A program made the position numbers and the translations under genes. From RGIG4097 sp964367645 (GTDB lineage Bacteria > Bacillota > Clostridia > Christensenellales > CAG-917), in the NCBI GenBank assembly GCA_964367645.1, contig CAYIYN010000064.1, positions 1 through 8,360 on the forward strand: a stretch of DNA of 8,360 nt. The letters run 5' to 3'. Within the stretch, counting starts at the first letter, position 1. Each line of letters opens with the position of its first letter. A model generated the notes under the pieces. The model was not told the origin of the DNA and did no database searches. It saw nothing but the letters and a program-made list of their open reading frames with translations. Positions 1 to 6,450 of this stretch are shown in pieces.

Positions 1-6
1 CTATAT

Positions 7-17
7 GATAATATACT
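7..17 (+). promoter_or_regulatory. Possible -10 region of the operon promoter
   Basis: Two overlapping near-matches to the sigma-A -10 consensus TATAAT occur here: GATAAT at 7-12 and TATACT at 12-17. Either would start transcription roughly 6-8 bases downstream, just ahead of the hairpin at 44-66. The -35 element would lie at or before the left edge of the window, so it cannot be assessed. The region is AT-rich, and such matches arise easily by chance. Confidence 0.3.
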
Positions 18-43
18 ATCACGCTAAATAGTGAAAACTAGAT

Positions 44-73
44 AGAGTGGGCACCTTGCTCACTCTTTGTTTT
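44..73 (+). terminator. Terminator-like hairpin in the rimP leader (attenuator candidate)
   Basis: Positions 44-52 pair with 58-66 to give a 9-bp stem (one G-T wobble at 50/60) around the 5-nt loop ACCTT. It is followed directly by the T-run TTTGTTTT at 66-73. AAAAC at 34-38 could also pair with GTTTT at 69-73 and lengthen the base. This is the layout of an intrinsic terminator. It lies about 115 nt before rimP, so it either ends the upstream transcript or attenuates this operon. As I recall, B. subtilis NusA is reported to autoregulate through a NusA-dependent terminator ahead of rimP; a similar role here is inference. Confidence 0.6.
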
Positions 74-108
74 AACAGGGGATTAATTTTTCGCCTACAG
101 ATGAACCA

Positions 109-127
109 AAAAAATCGCCGATTTTTT
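109..127. repeat. AT-rich inverted repeat in the leader
   Basis: AAAAAATCG at 109-117 is the exact reverse complement of CGATTTTTT at 119-127, with one base between. A realistic fold is an 8-bp stem with loop GCC (117-119). It is nearly all A-T pairs and therefore weak. It could be a second minor termination or pausing signal, or simply AT-rich noise. It lies between the strong hairpin and the rimP start. Confidence 0.4.
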
Positions 128-188
128 AGCAATCATACACAAATAATTATTCGCAGTGATGTTAAAACAACCGCGAAAAAGCAGGACT

Positions 189-665
189 ATGGCAAACGAA
201 ATCAAAAATTTATCCAATCAAACCCAAGAACTGATTGCGGAAGCAATAACTAGCGCCGTTGAGAAAATCGGTGGGTACGAAGTGGTCGAAGTGCGTTATT
301 TTAACGAATACGGCACTCTCAACATAACGGTATTTTTGTGGAGTAAAGACGGCATTGATCTCAACGCATGTGAAATCGTTCACAATATTGTATCTCCCGT
401 GCTTGACCGCTATGAGGATTTGTTCCCTTCGTCATACGTTTTGAACGTATCGTCCTCAGGATTGGACAGACCGATTGTAACAAAGGATGATTTCAGACGT
501 GCACTCAACACGGAAATCGAGGCTGTATCCAAAGATAAAAAGACCCACGGCATACTCAAAGAATACGACGACGAAAGTTTTGCTCTATTTCAAGAAAAAA
601 GCGGTAAATCCGTAATAATACAAATAAAAGATACTCAAAAAGTTCAACCGTATATTAGGTTTTAG
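189..665 (+). CDS. rimP: Ribosome maturation factor RimP
   Basis: RimP (YlxS/YhbC family) binds the small ribosomal subunit and helps the 30S particle mature. The 158-residue product matches the usual family length of about 150-160. The N-terminal alpha/beta domain (about 10-85) includes GYEVVEVRY near residues 29-37. The family signature around YVLNVSSSGLDRPI (83-96) is clear, and the C-terminal SH3-like barrel covers about 98-158. I chose ATG 189 because the protein then begins where relatives begin. The only ribosome-binding signal is a weak AGGA at 183-186, very close to the start. In-frame GTG 156 and ATG 159 would add 10-11 residues but have no ribosome-binding site. The stop codon is embedded in the nusA ribosome-binding site. 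First gene of the operon. Confidence 0.93.
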   Translation: MANEIKNLSNQTQELIAEAITSAVEKIGGYEVVEVRYFNEYGTLNITVFLWSKDGIDLNACEIVHNIVSPVLDRYEDLFPSSYVLNVSSSGLDRPIVTKDDFRRALNTEIEAVSKDKKTHGILKEYDDESFALFQEKSGKSVIIQIKDTQKVQPYIRF

Positions 666-669
666 GAGG
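664..669 (+). promoter_or_regulatory. nusA ribosome-binding site overlapping the rimP stop
   Basis: A perfect AGGAGG lies 5 nt before the nusA ATG at 675, and its first two bases are the last two of the rimP TAG stop. This is the strongest Shine-Dalgarno sequence in the window, consistent with high NusA synthesis. Ribosomes finishing rimP would cover it, so the two genes are probably coupled. Confidence 0.85.
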
Positions 670-674
670 ACACA

Positions 675-1790
675 ATGGCATCAAAAAAAGAAAAAGACGA
701 ATTCTCCGACTTCTTTCCTGCGCTGGACGCGCTGGAAAAAGAGAAAAAAATCTCCAAAGAAGTTTTGATTGAAGCACTCGAATCGGGGCTTGCTTCGGCA
801 TATAAAAAAGAATTCGGCGAATCTCGCTCTATAATAGTCAGACTTAACGAAGAAAGAGGCACAATCAAAGTTTATGCCCACCGTATTGTCGTTGAAGAGG
901 TTGAAGACGAAGAAAAACAAATCAACCTTGAAGATGCAAAAGAAATTAAGCCCGACGCACAAATCGGCAGCGTAATAATCGAAGACATAACGCCCAAGGA
1001 TTTCAGCAGAATTGCGGCACAAACGGCAAAGCAAGTCATCATTCAAAGACTTAACGACGCACGCAAAGAATACGTTTTGAACGAAATGAGCGAGCGCCAA
1101 GGCGAGATTTTAAACGCAACTATACGCCGCCGCGAAGGCGACACTTTGTATGTCGAAATCGGCGGATCGCAAATGGAAGGTGTTATGATGCGCACCGACC
1201 AAGTACCCACTGAAACCTACAATATCGGAGAAACAATCAAAGTATTCATAAAGAAAATCCGCGACACTCTGCGCGGCGCGCAAGTCGTGGTGTCACGCTC
1301 TTCATCAGGTTTTGTCAAACGTTTGTTTGAAATGGAAGTTCCTGAAATTAAAGATGGAGTTGTGAAAGTTGCGGCAATCGTCCGTGAAGCGGGATTCCGC
1401 ACAAAGATTGCAGTGTACAGCGAGCGCGACGACATCGACGCCGTTGGAGCCTGCATAGGGAACAAAGGTGTTCGTGTAAACGCTGTTGTTGCAGAACTCG
1501 GCGGTGAAAAAATCGACGTAATCGAATATTGCTCCGACCCTATCGAATTTATTGCCCGCGCCCTTAGTCCCGCACAAGTGGTTATGGTGTCAATCAACGA
1601 GGAAGAACACTCATCAAGAGTTATTGTCAACGACGAAAAGTTGAGCCTTGCAATCGGCAGAAACGGTCAAAACGCAAGACTTGCCGCCAAACTGACCAAC
1701 TGGAAGATTGACGTAAAACCCTATTCAAGTTTGGCAATAGACAACACCTCTTCAAATGAAGAAGAAGCCGACACTGCAGATGCCAAGTAA
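675..1790 (+). CDS. nusA: Transcription termination/antitermination protein NusA
   Basis: NusA binds RNA polymerase and nascent RNA, promotes pausing and intrinsic termination, and takes part in antitermination complexes. The 371-residue product has the standard order. The N-terminal polymerase-binding domain is about 1-135. The S1 domain is about 140-205 and ends in the typical RGAQVVVSRSSSGFVKRLFE stretch (200-219). KH1 is about 225-300 with its GxxG loop as GNKG (262-265). KH2 is about 303-350 with GRNG (328-331) in the conserved LSLAIGRNGQNARLAAKL region. It ends in a short acidic tail and lacks the C-terminal acidic repeats of E. coli NusA, as is normal in Firmicutes. The tail codons overlap the start of ylxR. 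Start fixed by AGGAGG 5 nt upstream. Confidence 0.98.
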   Translation: MASKKEKDEFSDFFPALDALEKEKKISKEVLIEALESGLASAYKKEFGESRSIIVRLNEERGTIKVYAHRIVVEEVEDEEKQINLEDAKEIKPDAQIGSVIIEDITPKDFSRIAAQTAKQVIIQRLNDARKEYVLNEMSERQGEILNATIRRREGDTLYVEIGGSQMEGVMMRTDQVPTETYNIGETIKVFIKKIRDTLRGAQVVVSRSSSGFVKRLFEMEVPEIKDGVVKVAAIVREAGFRTKIAVYSERDDIDAVGACIGNKGVRVNAVVAELGGEKIDVIEYCSDPIEFIARALSPAQVVMVSINEEEHSSRVIVNDEKLSLAIGRNGQNARLAAKLTNWKIDVKPYSSLAIDNTSSNEEEADTADAK

Positions 1791-2037
1791 TAAAGTCGGA
1801 ACAAGAAAATGCGCGGTGTGTCATTTGCATGCCGACAAATCCGAACTTATCCGCGTGGTGAAAACATCGGACGGGTTTAGGGTTGACAGCGGCGGAAAAC
1901 TGGAGGGCAGAGGCGCATATATCCACAAAAATGCCGAATGTATTGAAAGAGCCATAAAGAAACGCGCTTTGAATGCCGCCTTCCGCACAAACGTGCCCGA
2001 CGAAGTTTACAAGGAACTTAAAAATTATGAGCAATAA
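1780..2037 (+). CDS. rnpM: RNase P modulator RnpM (YlxR family, DUF448)
   Basis: Small RNA-binding protein of the YlxR family. In B. subtilis the family member has been described as binding RNase P RNA and modulating RNase P activity. From ATG 1780 it has 85 residues. The family pattern is visible: RKCAVC at 9-14, then SELIRVV (21-27), the GKLEGRGAY block (39-47), ECIERAIKKRALNAAF (53-68) and a C-terminal VPDEVYKELK. In many relatives the GRGAY motif is followed by V/I/L-C; here residue 49 is His. I chose ATG 1780 because relatives have only about 8 residues before RKC and because it gives an 11-nt overlap with nusA, mirroring the downstream junction. ATG 1756 would add 8 residues (MKKKPTLQ). 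Neither start has a clear ribosome-binding site, so coupling to nusA is likely. Confidence 0.88.
   Translation: MPSNKVGTRKCAVCHLHADKSELIRVVKTSDGFRVDSGGKLEGRGAYIHKNAECIERAIKKRALNAAFRTNVPDEVYKELKNYEQ
2011..2015 (+). promoter_or_regulatory. Ribosome-binding site supporting the ylxQ start at 2027
   Basis: AAGGA lies inside the end of ylxR, 11 nt before ATG 2027. The spacing is slightly long but usable. It favours 2027 over upstream in-frame codons, which would add residues unrelated to the L7Ae family. Confidence 0.5.
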
Positions 2038-2305
2038 AATCTCTTCATACGTTGGACTGGCGCAAAGATGCAACAGTGTCCGTTACGGAGAGGACGCGAT
2101 AACGGAGCGTCTGAAAGTTATGAAAGTGGTACTTATTGACTGCTCCGCACCTGAAAAATTCAAACTACGGCTGAAAGCCGAATGCGGCGACGTACCGTCT
2201 TTTGAAGTGGAAAACTTGAAAGAAATGACCCACCGCGAACAAGTCCAAGCAATAGGCGTAACTAACGCCGAACTTGCGAAGGCAATCATAGAACGACTGA
2301 GGTAA
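2027..2305 (+). CDS. ylxQ: YlxQ, L7Ae/L30e-like RNA-binding protein
   Basis: Small protein of the ribosomal L7Ae/L30e/S12e family, which binds structured RNA such as kink-turns; the precise role of YlxQ is unknown. It has 92 residues, slightly short for the family. The order matches: YVGLAQR (8-14), GEDAITERL (21-29), the hydrophobic strand VVLIDCS (34-40), and a C-terminal VQAIGVTNAELAKAIIERL (73-91). The usual A-x-K-V-V-S-G-E stretch after the first helix is replaced by C-N-S-V-R-Y-G-E (15-22), so a normally conserved Lys is absent. The reading frame continues upstream, but those residues do not fit the family, so I start at ATG 2027. This overlaps ylxR by 11 nt. It is followed 2 nt later by infB, a position that identifies it as strongly as its sequence does. 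Confidence 0.85.
   Translation: MSNKISSYVGLAQRCNSVRYGEDAITERLKVMKVVLIDCSAPEKFKLRLKAECGDVPSFEVENLKEMTHREQVQAIGVTNAELAKAIIERLR
2299..2302 (+). promoter_or_regulatory. infB ribosome-binding site
   Basis: GAGG, lying in the last codons of ylxQ just before its TAA stop, precedes the infB ATG at 2308 with a 5-nt gap. It supports that start for IF2 and implies coupling to ylxQ. Confidence 0.65.
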
Positions 2306-2307
2306 GT

Positions 2308-5103
2308 ATGACCGAAAAACCAAATCAAAACCCAAACGACGTCATAGGCGCGCTTAAGACCTATAAGACGGAAAAAATGCCGACTCTGCTTGACGCTATC
2401 ATTCAAGAGAAAAACAGGGTGACGGTGCTTAGTGCGCATATCAAAGCAAAGAGAGTTGAATTACAGGCGATAGCCGATGAAAAGGCGATGGCTTCTTTGA
2501 CTTCACAACAAGACGAGCAGACTGCGCCGCAAAAACAAGAACCGACTCTTGCCGCCGAAAAAGAAATCCAAAAGGAAACTCCTCTCGCGCCACAAGATGA
2601 GCAAGTTGAGGTTTCAACGCCCTTGGAAGTCGTCGAAACGGTCGAACCCACTCCCGAAGTTGCAAAAGTAGAGGATTTCTCTCAAGAGGAAATTGCGACT
2701 CCGACCCAACCAAAGCCGCAGAAAGATAATGCCAATACAGAAAAAGTTGACGTTGTCAAAACAACCGAAACAAAGGAAAAACCGACCGTCGCAGAAAAAT
2801 CTGTTAAAACAGAAAGGGCTGCAAAGGTAGAAAAATCCGCCAAAGCAGAAAAACTGGCACTTCCGGAAAAAACGGACAAACCTCAAATTGTCACAACAGA
2901 TGAATTAAATCCTGACGGAACAAAGCGCAGAATATTTATTGATGCCGCGCCCGTCAAGAAAAAACCGGTTGAAACAACAAGAGTTTGGCCGGGTGGTTAC
3001 GATGCGCGCGGCAGTGCACGTAATGCAAGACAAGCCAATATGCAACAGCAGAACGGAACTCCACAACAAAACAAGTTCCAGCGTCCCGCCTCTGCTGCCG
3101 TTGCGCCTCCTCAACAATTTCCGCCAAAGACTGCCTTACAGACCAAGGCCAAGGGCGGCAAGCAGCAGACCGCAAGCAATAAATACGATGACAGAAACGC
3201 ACTCAACAAGCGTGACCTCTTAAAAAAAGGGTTTATTGTCGATCCTTCAAAAATGGCAATTGACGACGAGTACAATCCGAAGTGGCGCACCGCAAAGAAT
3301 AAACTGAAAAATCAACGCGGAGGCGGTGTTATCATTATTGAACATGCCATCATCACAACCAACCCTGTTCCTATCAAAGTGCTAAGCGAAAAGATAGGCA
3401 AAACGGCGGCGGAAATTATTCGCACTCTGTTTGTTCTGGGTATAATTAAGACAATAAATGAGAGCATAGATTTTGACACAGCAGAACTTGTGACAGCGGA
3501 ACTGTCAAAAGACAATCCTATTGTGCTCGAATTCAAGCCCGAAGAAACCTTTGAAGAAGTTTTGAGCGCAAAACAAGTTGCAGCGGAACTAGACAGCGAG
3601 CAACTTGTCGCTCGTCCTCCTATCGTCACGATTATGGGACACGTTGACCACGGCAAAACTTCGTTGCTTGACTATATAAGACATTCCAACGTCACAGGGG
3701 GCGAAGCCGGCGGCATCACACAGCACATAGGTGCGTATACTGTTTCCCTCAAAGGTAATCAAATCACCTTCTTAGACACCCCCGGTCACGAAGCATTTAC
3801 ATCAATGCGAGCGCGCGGCGCTCAGGTCACGGATATTGCGATACTTGTTGTTGCAGCCGACGACGGCATAATGCCGCAAACAATAGAAGCCATACATCAT
3901 GCAAAACAGGCAAACGTGCCTATTATCGTTGCAGTGAACAAGATGGATAAGCCGACCGCAAATCCCGAAAGAGTGTTGCAACAACTGACAGAGCACGAGA
4001 TTCTTCCCGAAGAATGGGGCGGTGATACTCCCGTCGTTAAGGTTTCGGCAAAGACAGGCGAAGGCATTGAAGATTTGTTGGCGAACATTCTCACTATGGC
4101 GGAAATGCGCGAACTTAAAGCCAATCCCGACAGAAACGCAATCGGTACGATTATCGAAGCGCGCCTAGATAAAGGAATGGGCAAAACGGCAACCGTTCTT
4201 GTTCAAACGGGCACTCTGCATTTGGGCGACTATATCGTGGCGGGAACTTGCACCGGCAAGGTCCGCGCGATGGTGGACGATAAGGGCAAAAAGGTCACAA
4301 AAGCAGGCCCTTCCAAACCCGTTTCGGTCACAGGCTGGGACGACATATTGCCGGAAGCAGGCGACAGGCTGGAAGTTGTTTCCAATGAGAAATTTGCAAA
4401 CGATCTTGTTGAAGAGCGTAGACTGAAAGCCGGAAAGACAGAAGACGGAAGCAGTTCGGTTTCACTTAGTGATTTGTTTGAAAAGATTTCAAAAGGTGAA
4501 CTAAAATCTGTCAAACTTATACTCAAGGCCGACGTTCAAGGTTCGCTTGAAGCGGTCAAACAGTCGCTCACAAAACTCGGCAACGAAGAAGTGGGAGTGG
4601 ATATTATTTTGGGCGGTGTAGGCGGCATCAATGAAAGCGACGTCACACTTGCCGACACGTCAAAAGCGATTATCATCGGCTTTAATGTTCGTCCCGACTC
4701 AAATGCCAGAATACTTGCCCAGCAAAAGAAAATCGATATACGTTTTTACAACATCATATACAACGCAATCGAAGATATCGAAGCTGCAGTCAAGGGCTTG
4801 CTTGCACCCAAATTCAAAGAAAACGTGCTCGGCTCTGCAGAAGTCAGAAACGTCTTCAAAATTACGGGGGTCGGCACTATTGCAGGCTGCTATGTCCTCG
4901 ACGGAAAGGTACAACGCGGTGCAAAAGCAAGGTTGCTCCGCAGCGGCAAGGTGGAAGTCACCACCGATATCGACTCTTTGCGTCACGAAAAAGACGACGT
5001 CAAAGATATGGCAAAAGGTTACGAATGCGGCATAATGCTTAAAAACTATCAAGACGTTAAAGTCGGCGACGTAATCGAAGCCTTTATTATGGAGCAGATC
5101 TGA
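2308..5103 (+). CDS. infB: Translation initiation factor IF-2
   Basis: GTPase that brings formyl-Met-tRNA to the 30S subunit and promotes 50S joining. The 931-residue product has three parts. Residues 1 to about 340 are low complexity: Glu/Lys/Thr/Pro-rich, with hexapeptide repeats at 156-191, then Gln/Arg/Gly-rich (about 225-290). An IF2-N domain follows at about 342-405. The GTPase domain carries G1 GHVDHGKT (444-451), G2 GGITQH (468-473), G3 DTPGH (490-494), G4 NKMD (544-547) and G5 SAK (580-582), all intact. The EF-Tu-like domain II is about 610-700, domain III begins near 735 (KLILKADVQGS), and the initiator-tRNA-binding barrel is about 842-931. I see no IF2-N domain at the extreme N-terminus, where many relatives have one. 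Its TGA overlaps the rbfA ATG by one base. Confidence 0.98.
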   Translation: MTEKPNQNPNDVIGALKTYKTEKMPTLLDAIIQEKNRVTVLSAHIKAKRVELQAIADEKAMASLTSQQDEQTAPQKQEPTLAAEKEIQKETPLAPQDEQVEVSTPLEVVETVEPTPEVAKVEDFSQEEIATPTQPKPQKDNANTEKVDVVKTTETKEKPTVAEKSVKTERAAKVEKSAKAEKLALPEKTDKPQIVTTDELNPDGTKRRIFIDAAPVKKKPVETTRVWPGGYDARGSARNARQANMQQQNGTPQQNKFQRPASAAVAPPQQFPPKTALQTKAKGGKQQTASNKYDDRNALNKRDLLKKGFIVDPSKMAIDDEYNPKWRTAKNKLKNQRGGGVIIIEHAIITTNPVPIKVLSEKIGKTAAEIIRTLFVLGIIKTINESIDFDTAELVTAELSKDNPIVLEFKPEETFEEVLSAKQVAAELDSEQLVARPPIVTIMGHVDHGKTSLLDYIRHSNVTGGEAGGITQHIGAYTVSLKGNQITFLDTPGHEAFTSMRARGAQVTDIAILVVAADDGIMPQTIEAIHHAKQANVPIIVAVNKMDKPTANPERVLQQLTEHEILPEEWGGDTPVVKVSAKTGEGIEDLLANILTMAEMRELKANPDRNAIGTIIEARLDKGMGKTATVLVQTGTLHLGDYIVAGTCTGKVRAMVDDKGKKVTKAGPSKPVSVTGWDDILPEAGDRLEVVSNEKFANDLVEERRLKAGKTEDGSSSVSLSDLFEKISKGELKSVKLILKADVQGSLEAVKQSLTKLGNEEVGVDIILGGVGGINESDVTLADTSKAIIIGFNVRPDSNARILAQQKKIDIRFYNIIYNAIEDIEAAVKGLLAPKFKENVLGSAEVRNVFKITGVGTIAGCYVLDGKVQRGAKARLLRSGKVEVTTDIDSLRHEKDDVKDMAKGYECGIMLKNYQDVKVGDVIEAFIMEQI
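2773..2880 (+). repeat. Six tandem 18-bp units in infB
   Basis: The stretch divides into six consecutive 18-bp units, each encoding a hexapeptide: KEKPTV, AEKSVK, TERAAK, VEKSAK, AEKLAL and PEKTDK (IF2 residues 156-191). Bases 4-9 of the unit read GAAAAA in five of six copies, and Glu at position 2 is invariant. The units are diverged at other positions, so this is an old in-frame expansion within the flexible charged N-terminal linker. The consensus is about xEKSAK. Confidence 0.75.
5091..5094 (+). promoter_or_regulatory. rbfA ribosome-binding site inside infB
   Basis: GGAG within the last codons of infB is 8 nt before the rbfA ATG at 5103. Spacing is ideal, and it supports the TGATG stop/start junction. 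Confidence 0.65.
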
Positions 5104-5477
5104 TGAAAGTCAGAATTGAAAGAGTAAATTCAGAATTGCAGCGTCAGATAACCAAAATTATCTGCGAGGATATCAAGGACCCAAGACTAAGCAGCGGGTT
5201 GGTCGGCGTCACGAGAGTGCAGACCACGCCGGACCTTAAGTATGCAAAAGTTTTTTTGTCGGTCTATGCTGACAATGAAGAGGACCGTACAAGCGTCTTT
5301 GACACGGTTGTTCGCAGCAAAAATTTCATACGGAATATGCTCAAAAACGCCGTGCAGATTCGCCTTTTACCCGATTTGACATTTATACTGGATATGTCAT
5401 GCGACTACGGACACAAAATCGACACTATTTTAGCAAATATGGATATTCCAAAAGCCGACACTGACAATAGAGAGTGA
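5103..5477 (+). CDS. rbfA: Ribosome-binding factor A (RbfA)
   Basis: RbfA is a late-acting 30S assembly factor that binds near helix 1 and the decoding region of 16S rRNA; it is known in bacteria as a cold-shock-associated factor. The 124-residue product is typical in length. It has one KH-type fold: an N-terminal helix RVNSELQRQITKII (7-20), DPRLSSGLVGVTRVQTTPDL (26-45), the strand YAKVFLSVY (47-55), a helix with FIRNMLKNAVQIRLLPDLTF (75-94), and the conserved LDMSCDYGHKID segment (96-107). Its ATG shares one base with the infB TGA. One base separates its stop from nrnA. Co-transcription with rimP and infB groups three factors acting on the small subunit. Confidence 0.96.
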   Translation: MKVRIERVNSELQRQITKIICEDIKDPRLSSGLVGVTRVQTTPDLKYAKVFLSVYADNEEDRTSVFDTVVRSKNFIRNMLKNAVQIRLLPDLTFILDMSCDYGHKIDTILANMDIPKADTDNRE

Positions 5478-5478
5478 A

Positions 5479-6450
5479 ATGACTGAAAAACAAACGACGG
5501 AAAGAATGGCACAGATTTACAAAGCGGTGCAACGTGCGGGGAGTGTGTCGCTATATTGCCACATGAACCCCGACGGCGACACACTTTGCTGCGCGCTTGC
5601 CCTTCGTCGCGCTCTTATTTCAATGAATAAAACCGTCGATGTTTTTTGTGACGGCAAGATACCTCAAAAATATCAATCATTACCCGACGTACAAAATATA
5701 ACTCTGCCCAATAAAGGCACTCATGACTTGGCAATCGCACTGGATTGCAGCGACCTAGATAGGCTCGGCGGTGCAATGAAGTCTTATTTGTCTGCAAAAG
5801 GGCAGATTGTCATCGACCACCATTTAACGCATATGAAGTTTGGGGATATTTCGCTTGTTCGGCCTGAAGCGGCTGCCTGCGCGGAAATTGTCTACGATCT
5901 TCTTTCATATATGAAATGTATTGACGACGTTACTGCGGAATTGATCTTCGGCGGTATTGTTGCCGATACGGGATGTTTCCAATTTTCCTCGACAACTGCG
6001 CGCACTCACGAAATCGCGTTCATTCTCATAGACAAGTACGCTTTTGACGCATCAGGCGTTGTTTACAGATTGCAAAAACGCACTAGACCCGAGGTTTTCA
6101 AGTTAAAAATAAAAGTGCTGAACAACTGTAAACTGTTTTTAGACGGCAAAGTTGCAGTGATAACCTTCAATCAAGCCGACTTTGACCAAACGGGTACATG
6201 TTTGTCCGATACAGAAGGCATAATTGTGGACGTAATCGACATTGACGGAGTGGAAATCGCTTTTGCACTCACCGAAGTCAATGATAAGAGTTATAGAATC
6301 AGCGTCCGCACCAAAAATTATGTCAGCGCAGCCGACCTTGCCGCTGAATTCGGCGGGGGAGGACACATGAGAGCTTCGGGATTGCGGCTTAGCGGTTTTT
6401 ATGAAGACATTATAGACAAACTTCTAAAAGCATCGAGGGACAGACTGTGA
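5479..6450 (+). CDS. nrnA: DHH-family nanoRNase / pAp phosphatase NrnA
   Basis: Member of the DHH/DHHA1 phosphoesterase family; B. subtilis NrnA degrades 2-5 nt RNAs and dephosphorylates 3',5'-pAp. The 323-residue protein has the metal-binding DHH domain, about 1-190: H28 and D32/D34 in HMNPDGD, D89 in DCSD, DHH at 113-115 and D163 in GIVADTG. The DHHA1 substrate-binding domain (about 215-323) ends in FGGGGHMRASG (291-301). All expected metal ligands are present. The segment after motif I reads DTLCCALAL (34-42), where many relatives have D-A-x-G-S. It begins 1 nt after rbfA with only a weak purine-rich GAGAG before it, and it overlaps truB by 4 nt. Substrate range within the family varies, so nanoRNase versus pAp or c-di-AMP/pApA activity is not settled by sequence. 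Confidence 0.93.
   Translation: MTEKQTTERMAQIYKAVQRAGSVSLYCHMNPDGDTLCCALALRRALISMNKTVDVFCDGKIPQKYQSLPDVQNITLPNKGTHDLAIALDCSDLDRLGGAMKSYLSAKGQIVIDHHLTHMKFGDISLVRPEAAACAEIVYDLLSYMKCIDDVTAELIFGGIVADTGCFQFSSTTARTHEIAFILIDKYAFDASGVVYRLQKRTRPEVFKLKIKVLNNCKLFLDGKVAVITFNQADFDQTGTCLSDTEGIIVDVIDIDGVEIAFALTEVNDKSYRISVRTKNYVSAADLAAEFGGGGHMRASGLRLSGFYEDIIDKLLKASRDRL
6435..6440 (+). promoter_or_regulatory. truB ribosome-binding site deciding a GTG start
   Basis: GAGGGA lies 6 nt before GTG 6447. This well-placed signal, together with the 4-nt GTGA overlap with the nrnA stop, supports the non-ATG start of truB. Confidence 0.65.

Noticed and set aside
47..253. Short + strand reading frame across the leader into rimP, as a possible leader peptide
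   Set aside because: It begins inside the hairpin, has no ribosome-binding site near GTG 47 or ATG 101, overlaps rimP out of frame, and has no family resemblance.
681..1100. 139-codon open frame on the - strand inside nusA
   Set aside because: It is complementary to a clear nusA coding region; its Phe-rich translation is what Glu/Lys-rich codons give on the opposite strand.
1217..1630. 137-codon open frame on the - strand inside nusA
   Set aside because: It lies wholly within the S1/KH coding region and has no start signal or recognisable protein features.
3000..3200. Possible frameshift or insertion in the Gln-rich part of infB
   Set aside because: The frame stays open, low-complexity sequence is normal in the IF2 linker, and the IF2-N and GTPase domains follow in the same frame.
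2939..3223. 94-codon + strand frame inside infB
   Set aside because: It is an out-of-frame reading of the Gln/Arg-rich IF2 linker; the infB frame is uninterrupted and gives a coherent protein.
4631..5035. 134-codon + strand frame inside the 3' end of infB
   Set aside because: It is a shifted frame over the conserved IF2 C-terminal domains, with no ribosome-binding site and no family features.
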